From Euptelea pleiosperma (Eukaryota > Streptophyta > Magnoliopsida > Ranunculales > Eupteleaceae): a stretch of DNA of 64,000 nt. Under the pieces are notes generated by a model. That model ran no database searches and had not been told where the DNA came from. It was given only the letters and a program-made list of their open reading frames with translations. Position numbers and translations under genes: made by a program. The stretch spans positions 5,421,700 to 5,485,699 of the forward strand of contig CM068547.1 of the NCBI GenBank assembly GCA_035048495.1, written 5' to 3'. How positions within the stretch are numbered: position 1 is the stretch's first letter; each line of letters starts with the position of its first letter. Shown here one piece after another: positions 1 to 11,462 of the stretch.

Positions 1-540
1 TATGGTGATGAAGATATAAATGCTAACCAAGCCTGGTAGCATTTATTTTCGCCAAATGGTGTGCTGCAAAATAACGACCCTTTACTAGAACTTGCTTAAA
101 TAACGAACCTTGAGTAGAACTTGCAAAATAATGGTCTCCCTACATTGCTCTTTTTCTGGCCCACTGACCACATGAATGTTGAGCCCACCATACATTGGAT
201 TATGTACTCAAAAAACTTGCTTGAATCCAAGGGCTAGAATCAATCCTAAAAGAATGCTAAAATCTATGGCTAGAAATTACCAATCATGCTATTTTTTGGT
301 ACGTAACTATGTAATATGTATATCTAGCAAGGGGTGGGCTGAACATCGATGGGGTTAGTGAGTCCAAAAAAATGCACTATGTAGGGCCACGAGAGTCCTC
401 AGAATGTACTGATACCATTTCTATTTTGGAAAATGTACGATTATTTGATGATATTCCTTAGTTTTTATTCTCTTGAAGCTCATTTATATTGTCTCAATAT
501 TTTGTTGATTTTGTTTTGTTTTCTGACTTCTCTGGTAGAT
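1..540. other. Intergenic start of window, partial foldback-MITE sequence
   Basis: No gene is seen. Around 160-380 there are phrases typical of the foldback MITE family that recurs in this window: a 'GGCCCACTGACC' start, then text about 'GCTAGAAAT..CACC/ACC' and 'GGGTGGGCTGAACAT'. The copy is degenerate and its ends are not clear. The short open frames here have no recognisable protein character. Confidence 0.4.
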
Positions 541-1628
541 AATCTACCACTTTTACTCAAGATCATAGGTAACGAATAAAGCAAGTTTTGCAAAGGAAAA
601 TTGTTTTTGACTTTTGAACTCTGATCGATATATACCTATCTGACTAATCGATCATTTAAGGCAAGTTTTGCTCAGAAATGCCTCTCTTCGCGTATAACTT
701 CACTACATATATGTCGTCATTGTTAAGAGATTTTCAATCTATCCAATGGTCTCTAAGCCACTTACTACTCTTACGGTGTGACCGAGTGAAGCTTCAACTC
801 TTTTGATTCAGCTTTCCGTTCTTCTTCAATCTAGAGCTATGCAACCACAACACACACTCTCTAACTCACACAACTGGATACCAAACACTAGAATGGTATA
901 CAACTTTGGTGTTTATCATATGGGATTAGCCAACTCTAAACAATCCGAACCTAATAATTTTTTTTTACAAGAGAGAGAATTCGAAGTATATATAAATGTA
1001 ATAACTCATTGAAAATGATGGAAACGATGGGTTAGTATAAATATTTAAAATAAAACCACAAAGTGGAAAAAGTGAACTAATTGACTAATATATATAGTAA
1101 GGACTAATTGGTAAAAGTGCAAAAAACAATGGTAAGTCACACACAACCCATTGTCATTACTAAAGTAGTGGAGATGGTGAACATGGCTCAAAGAAAGGGA
1201 GTTGAAATTGGACCGCCAACATTCAAGGATCCAACCTAAGAGATCTCCTACCACAGAGATCAACCCAATCAAATCATCCTAATTTTTCCTTCTTCGTAGC
1301 CATCCAAAAGAATGTTTTAGGTTTGTACTCGTAATGATTGTTTGATCTTAATGATTTTCGAATGAGAGACCTCGCTTGTCAAACTAACAATTTTACCGGT
1401 ACCATGCATTTGCATGTACCCGCATGTACCCAACATGTTGGTGTACACGGTATATCTCTTCAAATGTATAATGAAATCCAAGTATAAAATTTACATTGTT
1501 TGAGTAATCAAGTACCTTATAATTATACAAACCTTGTAGATTGCAAATACTTGATGGTGTACCTGTTCAAAGTTCCCATATTGATAATAAGATGAGTAAC
1601 AGGAAGTATCAAATTTAGTGAACATTAT
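540..1628. repeat. 3' flank of gene A1, paralogous to 19290-20004 and 39890-40650
   Basis: This stretch downstream of A1 is repeated, with moderate divergence, beyond A2 (about 19290-20004) and at about 39890-40650 plus 55025-55243 beyond A3. It shows the duplicated block includes about 1 kb of 3' flank. The stretch near 1401-1430 (GCATTTGCATGTACCC) corresponds to the sequence that a CACTA element splits in the third copy. Conserved short frames such as the one at 1045-1272 persist only because the DNA is duplicated. Confidence 0.75.
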
Positions 1629-4600
1629 CTAATGGGACTCGCCTTGCTCAGAGATGGCTGTTAACAGTTTTAGACCAGGTTTATCCAGAATACCTGAAGT
1701 GTTCTTTAGTGGAGTTGTAGAGGCAAATGGATTGGGTGGCATGATCAAGCTTTCTGTTTGTCCTTCCAACATTTGAACCACAGCTTTCATTGAAGGGCGA
1801 TCAACTGGGTACCATTGAATGCACCAAAGTGCCACAATTGTTAGTTTCTTTGCTATATCAATGTCTCCGTCTGTGTCTACCTTGATTTCTAGCTCTTCGC
1901 CTTGATTCAAACGCTTATAAGCCCACTCTGGGAAGTACACTTGGCTAGTGTTCTCCACTGTAACATCGATGTTCTTCCTCCCTCCAACCATTTCCAGCAG
2001 CAACATCCCAAAGCTATAAACATCTGATTTATACGACACATTCCCAAAGTTCCTAGAGAACACCTCGGGTGCAATGTATCCAATGGTACCTCTCGCAGCA
2101 GTCATGGAAACAATGCTTTCTCCCTTAGAACATAACTTCGCTAGACCAAAATCAGAGATCTTGGGATTGAAGTTATGATCTAACAAGATATTATGTGGCT
2201 TGATATCAAAATGGAGGATACGCTGATCGCACCCCTGATGAAGATATTCTATTCCTTTGGCTGTGCCAACTGCGATATCTTGAAGTTTCTCCCAACCAAT
2301 TAGGGAAGGATTCTTAGAGTCTCTTGAAAAAATGAACTTCTCTAGTGACTCGTTTGGTAGGAACTCGTAAACAAGAGCTCGTCTAAATCCATCTGCACAG
2401 AAGCCCACTAGGCGAACGACATTGATGTGGTGAATCGTACCGATGGTGCCCACTTCATTAATGAACTCATCTCCATTTCCCTTCGAATTGTTGAGGATCT
2501 TGACAGCGACTGGAATTTCATTGGAAAGCCTCCCTTTGAACACAGTTCCATAACCTCCTTGACCCAGTTTGTTTTTAAATTGATTCGTAATCCTTTTAAT
2601 ATCAGCATATGAGTATCTTGCGGGTTTAAGAGATTTGTAGTCTTCCAAGAACTTTTCAATCTTGACTTGATTCTCCTTTTCTATTTTGTCTAAATTTTGG
2701 ACATGGTAACATTTGATGGCTGTTAGCATTGCTACAACGAAGACAAAGAAGCCTATGGTTACACCTGCACACATTGAAACGTAATAAATTACGAAACAGA
2801 ACACCCTAATAACATTGATGAAGTTCTAAATGGTTAATGAAAGCAGGCTTCACCTGTAACCACTAGCTTTGTCAATCTACCTGCCAAAAATGAAAAGTTC
2901 ACAAAATTAACACCACTATAATCTCATAGGGGACACGCCCTTTTTGTAACCCATTTTTCATAGGGCTAGAAATGTAAAAAAATAAAGGAGCTGACTTTTT
3001 GTGAGAAATCATCCTTTGTATAGGTGCACATGTAGATGAGTGAGAGTCTGATTTTTTATGAGAATAATCTCCTCACCATGGAGATCATCCTTGTCAAAAA
3101 TCAGTTAGAAGTTGAAATATTTTGGACCGTTATTCTTATAATTAATTATTAGTGCACTTTTGGTAAGGTTGGAAATTTCAAAATGGGTTAATCCTCATGT
3201 AGCGATTTTTTTCTGATAAGTCGAAGATGATATATATAATAAAAGGAGATCGAGAAGATCTCAGAAGTACAAAAGGAAAAACAAAAAGTGCAGAAAAACA
3301 AAACGATTAATTGCCGCATCAAAACAAAAAACCATCTTAGCAAAAAAATAACCCCTCATTTCAGATGAAGTACCACCCCAACTATGTATGAAATAACCCC
3401 TCCAATAGCGATTTAGTTACGCACAGCTGCGGTCTGTGCTCTGTGCCGACTTCCCACAGGATGTTTAGCCCAGCCCTTGGTATATACGCACCAAAAAAGC
3501 ACCCTAACTGGTAATCTCCAGGGATTAGATTTTCATACTTTTTAAGGCATGATTCTGGACGTTGGATTCAACCATTTTTATTTTTTTGAGTACTAAAGAT
3601 CATAAAAAACTAATTTTTTGTGTCAATGTCCACGAAGGAGTGGGCCAAATATCCTTGCGCTCAATGGGCCCAGATGGCAGCGGTGAGTAACAAAAATCTT
3701 GAAAGCTTCAAGTATACCTTCTTACATCACGACCATACCTAGCTGGTACCTCTTTTTGTACAGGAGGGTGGATTTTTTTCGTAATATTATAGTCTCGGAT
3801 CGGTGGGCTCCGATCCCGATCCAGATCGGAGGCTGGATCTGTGGGATCGGCCAACTCGCCCCGAGACAATAACAAGGTTTAAAGGGGTCTGTTATAACGG
3901 TATAACGGACTGGGGGTGTTACCATTTTTTCCGTTATAACGAAAAAAAATGCTCAGAGGCCAAAACAGGAAAAAAAATGAAAAATTACATCAATAACAGG
4001 AAAAAATGGCGCTGAAATTCAAATTTTGAATTTCAAATTTTCAAAAAAAGAAAAATCACTGGAAAAAACGAAAAAAAATGGCCCTTTTTTCACAATTTAT
4101 TTCCAGAAAATAACGGACATTACTTTCGTTATAATGGAAAAATAACGGAAAAAAATGGCCATTTTTTTTTGGGCATTTTAAAGGTCCATAACGTAACAGG
4201 GTTGGTCCAAATCTGTTATAACGGCCGTTATTTTCGTTACAACGGCCGTTTTTTAAACCTTGGTCAATAATGCTCAATTCCAAGGTTAAAGATCAATACA
4301 CGAAAATGTACGTCTCGAATCCAATCATTAAAAATCACTAGTCCGGTTAATTTTTGGCGTGTAATTAGATCCACAGATGGGCAAAACCAAGGATTAAAAG
4401 GGACCGTTATACCGATATAACAGTCTGGGGGCGTTACTGTTTTTTCCTTTATAACGGTCGCAAAAACGGGAAAAAACAGAAATAACGGAAAAATCGGCCT
4501 CTGAAATTCAAATTTTGAATTTTAAAATTTCGAAAACAGAAAATAACGAGAAAAAAATGGAAAAAAATGAAACGGCCGTTTTTTTTCACATTTTTTTCCA

Positions 4601-5504
4601 GAAAATAACGGCCGTTATTTTCGTTATAACGGCCGTTTTAACGTGTGCAAGGTACCCGAACAGAAAATTGTTAAATAGTGGTGCTATATGGAGCCTAAAA
4701 CGTGAGCAAGGTACCCGAACAGAAAATTGGAAAGAGCAAGGTACCTTTAGCAGCAGAATGTGGAGGTTTGGGAACTTGGAAACATTCGATGTCAAGTGGA
4801 CTGCTATTCTTCTTCAATTTGCATTTCTTGCTCTTCTCTTCGCAGATCCCGCATGATGGTGCAACCCAACTCAACCGAAGATCGAAATCCATAAAATTCT
4901 TATAATAAAACATCGTTGGAAGTGAAATGGTACCAATTGATTCGCAAGACATTATGGGTACGTCGCCGATGCTCGTATAAGAATCAAAAGCATAAACTTG
5001 GTAACCAGGGACGCTAAGACATGGGATGCTAAGACAATAATAATAATTATCTGATGAGCATAAACTTGAACAATTCAACAAGGTATAATTGGAAAGTTTA
5101 TTCAGGTAGGGATCTCTATATGGAGAGGCAGGGTCAGAGAAATTGAGGTGGAAGGGAGAGGCAGAGGCAGAGAAATTGAAGTGCATAAAGCGTCGAGAAA
5201 TGCAACTCTTAGGGTCATACACATCTACCACCTGGGACTTGTAATCGATACTTCTCACGAAGAACTTTCCTGAATATGGCAACTCAAGCACTGTATCTTT
5301 TCCCTCTGTGCAAGATAGGTCGAACCCGGGATAGCCACAGTCCTTCGATTGGTTGCCGATTAGGCGAAATGGGAATCGGACGGCAGGGCCATGCTTGCTG
5401 CACCTTGATTCCCAACACTGATCACCTAAGCTTGCTCCATTAGTGTCTAGAAAGATGAGAATGAAGATGAAGGAGACAAACACCTGCTCTAACTTACTAC
5501 CCAT
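1629..5504 (-). CDS. LRK10L-type receptor-like kinase, gene A1 (open reading frame intact)
   Basis: Predicted join on the minus strand: exon 1 5504-4745 (760 nt), exon 2 2880-2854 (27 nt), exon 3 2764-1629 (1136 nt). The junctions AAAG|GTACCT, GGCAG|GTAGATT, TTACAG|GTGAAG and GTGCAG|GTGTAAC keep phase 1 throughout and give 640 aa. Exon 1 encodes a signal peptide (MGSKLEQVFVSFIFILIFL) and a cysteine-rich GUB_WAK_bind-like ectodomain (CSKHGPAVRFPFRL, CGYPGFDLSC), ending in a C-rich WAK_assoc-like stretch (CGICEEKSKKC). Exon 2 plus the start of exon 3 form the membrane segment (about 256-282). The kinase has the glycine loop LGQGGYG (about 329-335), VAVK lysine 351, HFDIKPHN (447-454) and DFG (467-469). 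HFD instead of HRD makes it non-RD, as is usual for LRK10L proteins, many of which act in cell-surface signalling and defence. No stop or frameshift is seen. The ligand is unknown. Gene B1 diverges from it 827 bp away. Confidence 0.87.
2930..3870. other. Intron 2 portion of A1 with MITE debris
   Basis: The long intron (2881-4744) has grown by insertion. Around 2995-3200 there is a copy of the short palindromic MITE carrying 'ATCTCCTCACCATGGAGATCATCC', and around 3440-3720 degenerate foldback-MITE text. No coding signal is seen on either strand. Confidence 0.5.
3873..4264. mobile_element. MULE-like non-autonomous TIR element (CCGTTATAACGG family) in A1 intron
   Basis: The element starts CAAGGTTTAAAGGGG and ends in the inverse, TTTAAACCTTGG. 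It is packed with self-complementary GTTATAAC and AACGGCCGTT runs and has no coding capacity. The six bases CAATAA flank both sides (3867-3872 and 4265-4270); a 9-bp target duplication with two mismatches is possible. It belongs to the family at 16817-17238 and 59845-60301. Class is inferred from 9-bp flanks in those copies. Confidence 0.6.
4389..4645. mobile_element. Second partial CCGTTATAACGG-family element in A1 intron
   Basis: Starts AAGGATTAAAAGGGACCG and runs through GTTATAACGG, TTTTTTCACA and AACGGCCGTT motifs as in the full copies, ending near TTTTAACGTGTGC. The right end lacks the usual TTTAAACC, so it is truncated. Beside it, GCAAGGTACCCGAACAG occurs twice (about 4647 and 4707), a local duplication of the sequence next to the exon 1 donor. 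Confidence 0.5.
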
Positions 5505-6331
5505 AAATTCTCTCGGTTGCTCTTCTAGTGCTCCACAATGTTTATATGATAATTGGCATACTTTTGCGGGCCCACTGACCCGATAAATGTTTGGCTGACA
5601 CTTTAGTGGACGGACAACACACTAAAAAACCAGGTTGATTAGTGATTTTTAGCCCTTGATTTTAGCATTTTTCATCATGCAATTGGACGCAACAGCTAGA
5701 AATCACCAACCTGGAGGGGACTTTGGGTGAGCAAAAACATTCATGGGGTGTTGTTACTTGTTACACCTGAAGGAGTATGGCACATGGTAAAAACTAAGGT
5801 CCCGGTCTTATTCATCTTTTGTAATGAAAAATTAATTCACGGGAGTAAGTGCAATTGTGCAATATCCCAAAGGATATGGTTATGACGGGGGGGCATTGTC
5901 CACGTAGCATGTGGTTCAACATGGGAAGCCGTCCAGAGAATGGTTAAACCGCGTTAGGGCCACCAGACTTTTATGTCAGCAATCTTGTGGCCACTTGCAA
6001 GTCTCCTGCAAACCTTTGGATTTTAGTACCTCAACTAATAGTCAATAATGCTCAAATTCCACGGTTAAAATCCAACACATGAAAACGAATCCAATCCAAC
6101 GCTTTAAAATCACTATTCAGGCTATATTTTAATCTGTAGGTCGACCTAGGGTTGGGCCAAACATTCCTACGGTCAGAAATCTCTAAGAATATGCCACGTG
6201 GCATATATATTGTGGTTCGACGTCCGTCAGCACTATTCAATAATATTGTGGTCTTTTTTGTGGACTCGTTTATCTTGATGAAGAATTATTCTGTATCATA
6301 GTCCTCCCCTTCTCTCTTTCTCTCTCTCATC
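5505..6331. promoter_or_regulatory. Divergent promoter interval between A1 and B1
   Basis: The two start codons face away from each other across 827 bp, so both promoters lie here. Much of it (about 5570-5760 and 5990-6235) is foldback-MITE sequence, including TTGGGCCAAACATTCC and ATGCCACGTGGC. The last 30 bases before the B1 start are pyrimidine rich (TCTCTCTTTCTCTCTCTC), as before B3. No firm TATA box is assigned. Confidence 0.5.
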
Positions 6332-9300
6332 ATGTCGAGAAGGAGAAGAATCGTTTCAGTAGAGTTGATAACCCTGGTTTTTGCTTTCTTCCTTGTAGCT
6401 TGCAATAACGCTAAGGAAGATGAAAACTGCCACCCCTCTTCTTGCGGAAACCTCCGTAACATTAGCTACCCTTTTCGCCTAACAAGCGATCCTCAAGACT
6501 GCGGTGACAATAACTACGAACTCTCTTGCGATAACGATCGTACCATTTTACACTTGTATGAAGGGAAGTACTATGTGAAGGCTATCTCATACGAGAATCG
6601 TACTATTCGAATCGTGGATCCTGGTCTACAGAATGGCAATTGCTCTTCCATGCCTCGCTATTCATTGTCGAGTTACAACTTCAGCTACGGTGATCCATAC
6701 CACTTGCCTTCCTGGCATCATTATTCATTATTGGATTATAACTTTCACTACGGTATTCATTTGGAATACTCTCCTTGGGAATACACTGATATTGTTTTCG
6801 TGAATTGTGGGGTTCCTGTCAATTCTCCACGGCATATGGATACTAGTTCATGCATCAACAGCTCCGAATCCTCCCACATGCATTCTTATGTTATAGTTGG
6901 AGGTAATATGGAGGATATCAAGAATTCATGCAGAATTACGGGAATGATGCTGCCGCTTCAGATGTCGTCGGGGACTCTGTTCCAGAAAATCCGTAAACTT
7001 TCCTTTCCTGACATCCACCGTGAGTTGCTAATGGGAATTCAGCTTTCATGGCTCCGCAAGGACTGTGAAGATTGCTTGAAAAGAGGAGACTATAATTGTA
7101 CCAGGAATATAGTAATGCATGGGGACATCTTCTGCCACGACATCTTCTGCCAGGAATATAGTGATGCAGGACATTTAACTAATACTCCCCAAAAGCCACG
7201 ACTGTTGGTAGCGTGAGATTAAATTCCTTTATCTCATAGGATCTATCTAGGTTCTCGATCGACACGACCCTTCGTGGGCCCATATCACACAGGCCACCCC
7301 ACCCCGAGTGTGCTCCATATTACACAGGCTGTCCCACTCGAGCCCGGTGTGAAAATGCCCCTGCATTACGTTGGATTGGAGCATTATCGGTGAAACGCAA
7401 ATCAAACGGCTAGAAATCACAGATCAGACTGATTTTTTATCTGTAGATCCACCAATGGAGGTACCGAACATCCATACGCTCAGTGGTCTCCAAGAGTATG
7501 CATGAGAAAGAACTTGTCAATAAAGTGCCTTCAAAGGTACCTACCGAAGAAGGGCAAATTAGATGGCGGAAACTTATCTCAGCAATCAGCATCCATGCCA
7601 AGCACCCCATCCATCCTAATTACCCGCACTGATACAATTTCCTCTTTGGATTATGTAGGCTTCTGGGATGGAGTTCGTGATGGAATAGGAAGTAAGGACT
7701 CACAGACTATATGTCCATGTTTCTTTCCTTAGTTTTGATTCGGTTGGAGCTCTCTTTATAAATTGTACTTGCTTGATTTTGTATTCTTTTGTGACATGCA
7801 CTTCATTCTAACAGACTAAGAATCATAGGTAAGGCATCATACTATTCCTTGTGATGGAACAAATTATCTAAAATTTTCAGTGCAGATAGAAATGCAGTGC
7901 CTATTTCCTTTATCACCATGGCTAGGTTAAAAACAAACATCTAAAGGCATGTTTTCTAACAATTCTTTGGTGATAAAGAAAACGGAATCGAAGGCTTTCT
8001 CCTGAATCCATGTTTGATTCTAAATCTTTTGATACGTAATCTGTGCTAGATGATTCTATGTTTGTTGGTATTTCTGATTTATAAATTCTATCGGCATCAT
8101 AGATCGATGGATGATATAGTTGGAGAGTTCCTGCGTTGGCGTTTGGGGACCTTTGCTCCCTGCGCTAATGAGAGGCTCTGAAACTGAACAGAATAAATTC
8201 TCTCTACAGCGATTATATGTGTCAATTATAATTAAAAAAAATTGGAAAATTGTTAAGAGTGTTAATAAGAAGGAGCTCTGGATGAGAAAAACGTGCCTAT
8301 AAAGTTCCTTCAAATTCTTTTGTGGTAGTCATATCCGTCCTAATTAATTATTGGCACTGATACAATTTCCTTTTCGGACTATGTAGGATTCTTGGTAGGA
8401 ATTTTTACCACTACACGTGACACAATACAACGTGACGGAATAGGAAGTAAGGACTCACAGATGATATATTCATGTTTCTTTCCTTAGTTTTGATTCACTT
8501 GGAGCTCTTTATAAATTGTCTCAATTACTTGCTTGATTTTGTTTTCTTCTGTGACACTTCAACGGTAACCCTACCGATGAAAATTGTACATCATAGGAGA
8601 AAATTCTTAGTACATGTAAAAATCCCTATCGATGGATTAGTCATATTTTATACAATTTCCTAATACAAAATTTCCTCGACTATGTAGGCTTATTCTGGAT
8701 ACGTTTCAGAAAACAAGGTAAGGACTCACAAGGGATACATTCATCTTTCTTTCCTTAGTTTTGATTCACTTGGAGCTCTTTATAAATTGTCTCAACCTCT
8801 TGCCTGATTTTGTTTTCTTTTAACATAACAGACTTAGGATTTGTTGTAGTGGCTATCATAGGTAAGGCATCATGGTATTCCTTGTCATTCACTGATTCTA
8901 AATCTTCTGATACGTAATCTGTGGGGAGATGTTCTTGTCCAGGATATATCATGACAGCAAGAACTTCATGCGGGATTCTATGTTTGTTTGCATTTCTAAT
9001 TTATAAATTCCGACGGCGACATAGGTCGATGGATGATACCATTGAAGAGTTCCTACAACACCAGAACAATCTTGTTCCAATTAGGTACTCTTATTCGGAA
9101 ATTAAGAAGATGACCAAAGGTTTCAAGGACAAATTGGGTCAGGGTGGATTTGGATCCGTGTTTAAAGGAAGGCTCCGAAGTGGTGGCACTGTGGCGATAA
9201 AGATGCTGGGTAAGTCGAAAGGCAATTGGAAAGATTTCGTCAACGAAGTCGCGACCATTGGAAGGATTCATCATGTTAATGTAGTGCAACTCAAAGGATT

Positions 9301-10111
9301 CTGCTCAGACGGATCAAAAAGGGCTCTTATATATGACTTCATGCCCAATGGGTCTCTAGAGAAGTACATCTTTCCTCGACAAGAAAACAATATCTCTTTG
9401 AGTTGGGATAAAATGTATGAAATTGCCCTAGGAGTTGCTCGTGGGATCGAATATCTACATCGAGGTTGTGAGATGCAAATTCTACATTTTGATATCAAGC
9501 CTCACAATATTCTTCTTGATGAAAACTTTACACCAAAAATTTCTGACTTTGGACTTGCAAAATTGTATCCAACAGATGATTCTATTGTGTCCCTCACTGC
9601 CGCGAGAGGGACACTAGGATACATGGCTCCAGAACTGTTCTACAAAAACATTGGAGGAGTTTCATACAAGGCTGATGTTTATAGCTTCGGAATGTTGTTG
9701 ATGGAAATGGCAGGGAGAAGGAAGAATGTGAACGCATTTGCAGAGCATACAAGCCAAATTTATTTCCCCTACTGGATTTACGATCGATTCACTCAAGGAG
9801 AGGACATGAAAATGGGAGATGCCACAGAGGATGAAAGAAAGATAGCAAAGAAGTTGGTCATAGTTGCACTTTGGTGCATACAAATGACGCCCATCGATCG
9901 CCCTTCCATGAGCAAAGTTCTAGAAATGCTAGAAGGAAATGTTGAACTTCTACAAATGCCACCCAAGCCTTTTCTATCTTCTCCGGAAAGAATGGTGGTT
10001 GATGATCATGCCAATAACAGAACTCCTATTGAATCGTCAACTATTGATCAATCAGAATCACCCTCGTGTACTTCTATAGAGTCGATTGTCCTAAATGTAA
10101 ACGTAGATTAA
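6332..10111 (+). CDS. LRK10L-type receptor-like kinase, gene B1 (probably functional; exon 1 donor unresolved)
   Basis: Exon 1 lies in the open frame 6332-7216: a signal peptide ([13 protein letters not shown]), then a GUB_WAK_bind-like ectodomain with [13 protein letters not shown] and [10 protein letters not shown] and several N-glycosylation sequons. Best downstream exons are 8688-8717, 8832-8861 and 8943-10111, all phase 1 with good GT-AG sites. Exon 3 with the start of exon 4 gives the membrane segment ([13 protein letters not shown]...[14 protein letters not shown]), then RRRHRS. The kinase has [19 protein letters not shown] and DFG, so it is non-RD, with a Ser/Thr-rich tail. The exon 1 donor is not settled: it must be phase 1 to join the exon 2 candidates, and no strong site near 7100-7210 fits. 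Two further exon 2-like cassettes (7659-7691, 8387-8446) lie in the intron. The kinase exon shows no lesion. It diverges from A1, which suggests, without proof, coordinated expression. Confidence 0.78.
7659..7691 (+). other. Exon 2-like cassette a in B1 intron
   Basis: A 33-nt segment follows TATGTAG and precedes GTAAGGACTCACAG. It aligns with exon 2 of B1 and B3, keeps phase 1 on both sides and is open ([10 protein letters not shown]). It could be an alternative exon or a remnant of a local duplication. A matching exon 3-like piece at 7815-7828 is shortened to 14 nt and carries an in-frame TAA, so this cassette would have to splice to 8832. Confidence 0.5.
7980..8145 (+). pseudogene. Relic of a kinase-exon start inside the B1 intron
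   Basis: Sequence matching the end of the last intron and start of the kinase exon (ATTCTATGTTTGTTGGTATT, then ATCGATGGATGATAT.GTTGGAGAGTTCCTGCG) appears here and breaks off after about 100 bases. Relative to B3 it has lost the acceptor and first codons of the exon (GTGATGTTCTTGTCCAG onward). It marks a partial tandem duplication within the gene and cannot be spliced as a kinase exon. Confidence 0.65.
8387..8446 (+). other. Exon 2-like cassette b in B1 intron
   Basis: A 60-nt segment after ATGTAG and before GTAAGGACTCACAG. It is open in the phase used by exon 2 ([19 protein letters not shown]) and longer than the other cassettes. The companion exon 3 site is lost (ACACTTCAACGGTAAC), so it could only splice to 8832. 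Whether it is used is unknown. Confidence 0.45.
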
Positions 10112-10540
10112 TTAGTGATTCCATGCCAAACACCATGCACCAAGTTTTACATTAATGTGAACATTGTGTTAGTTCTCAAAGAAAAAACATTTGATTAGAT
10201 GGTTTGAATATAATCTAAATATCTTTATGGCTCAATGGCTATTATTTGGGGCTATAACTTATATTAGTGGTGCCCATAAATTGAATGATCTGTTTTGTTA
10301 GCTTCGAGATTCATAATCCAAACAATATACCTTAGAGTTAGAGCCCTGATTTGGTAGTTCTTGACCTACCAAGTTGAATGGTCCAAATGGGGTTCAAACA
10401 CTATGGATTGTGGGATCAATGATGTTGGAACCAAAACGCTTCTCGAGTTTGTAGCTTGTGAGTTTCAGGATGGTTCTTGTAATAAGGTTAATTAGGAATC
10501 GCTCCATTTTTCAATGATAGAGTGTCCTTCTGACATGTCA
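10112..10540. repeat. 3' flank of B1, shared with B2 and B3
   Basis: This stretch closely matches 28226-28630 and more weakly 62839-63230. No gene is seen. It carries the phrase TTGACCTACCAAGTTGAATGGTCC in all three copies. Confidence 0.7.
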
Positions 10541-10544
10541 ACTA

Positions 10545-10835
10545 CAACAACGATCCTCTGGGTACCATTGAATAGACCAGATCGAGCTTCACAACCATTA
10601 GTTTCTATTTTAGCATCTCCGGCCCTCTTTATCCATCCAGTTTTCTAGTTCTTTTTTACGTTGATCCTCCTTCCACCCATTTCAACCAACATATATCATC
10701 CCAAAACTATAAACATTTGATTTATAGGACACATTCTCATAGTTCATAGAGAACCCTTGGGTATAATGTAATCCATGATCCCTTTAATGGCGGTCATAGC
10801 TAGGTACCATACTTTCTCCCTTGGAGCACACAAGT
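10545..10835 (-). pseudogene. Relic C1, degenerate antisense LRK10L kinase fragment
   Basis: On the minus strand this aligns with the A-gene kinase C-lobe: on the plus strand GGGTACCATTGAATAGACC, CATCCCAAAACTATAAACAT, TTGATTTATAGGACACATTC and ACTTTCTCCCTTGGAGCACA match A1 at about 1810, 2005, 2025 and 2125. Indels and stops break every frame. It sits about 430 bp beyond B1, and equivalents lie beyond B2 and B3, so the ancestral block had a third, minus-strand kinase that was already dead when the block was copied, or decayed in parallel. Confidence 0.7.
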
Positions 10836-10839
10836 TTGA

Positions 10840-11460
10840 ATTTGAATTATATAGAGATCTTTGGGCATGTTTTAAAAGCTCATGACTTCGAAACCTAGCC
10901 AGTTTAGAAAGGAAGAACTCTTTCAATGTTGCTTTGAGGGAAAAGAGAGACTGAGCCCCACATGGTACTGGTTATCAAACAAAGGTCACAAAGACTGGAC
11001 CTGCACGGACTTTAGTTGGCTCAATTTTTTTGGATTACCAAACAACCCCAAAGATCGCTTATGAAGTTTTAGTCTAGCAAAATATTGTGCTGTGATATCA
11101 TTCTTATACATCGAAAGTACATAATAAATCAAGTGTTTATATTTTAATGGTCATGATCATCAAATATAGTTGAAATTTTACCATAGAGATCACTTTTGTA
11201 AGACCAATTGAAGTACAATTATTTCGCTACCGCCAAACAAGTTTCCTTCAAGTATTAATGACTTTACGAAAAGATTTCCTCGAAAAGTAAATGAGTGCAA
11301 CAGCATCTTCGTCGAAACACGTAAGTCTTTAATATTTAGTCTTCACTGTAAGCGAATGTATGTCTTTCTTAATCTTTAGTCATACATTAAGTATGAAGTC
11401 TTTATTCTTCCTCAAATAACGCAAGTCCTTAGTCATACTTCGCATTTGGTAATTAAAACT
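10840..11460. other. Intergenic, partly shared with 63470-63600
   Basis: The first 200 bases match the sequence after relic C3 (AAAAGCTCATG..TTC, CCAGTTTAGAA.GGAAGA). From about 11300 the repeated words AAGTCTTTAGT and TAATCTTTAGTCAT appear, the vocabulary of the 523-bp repeat family. No gene is seen. Confidence 0.45.
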
Positions 11461-11462
11461 GA

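Noticed and set aside
1045..1272. 75-aa minus-strand frame also present at 40280-40507
   Set aside because: It is conserved only because the 3' flank is duplicated; the two versions differ by indels and the frame is lost in the block 2 copy.
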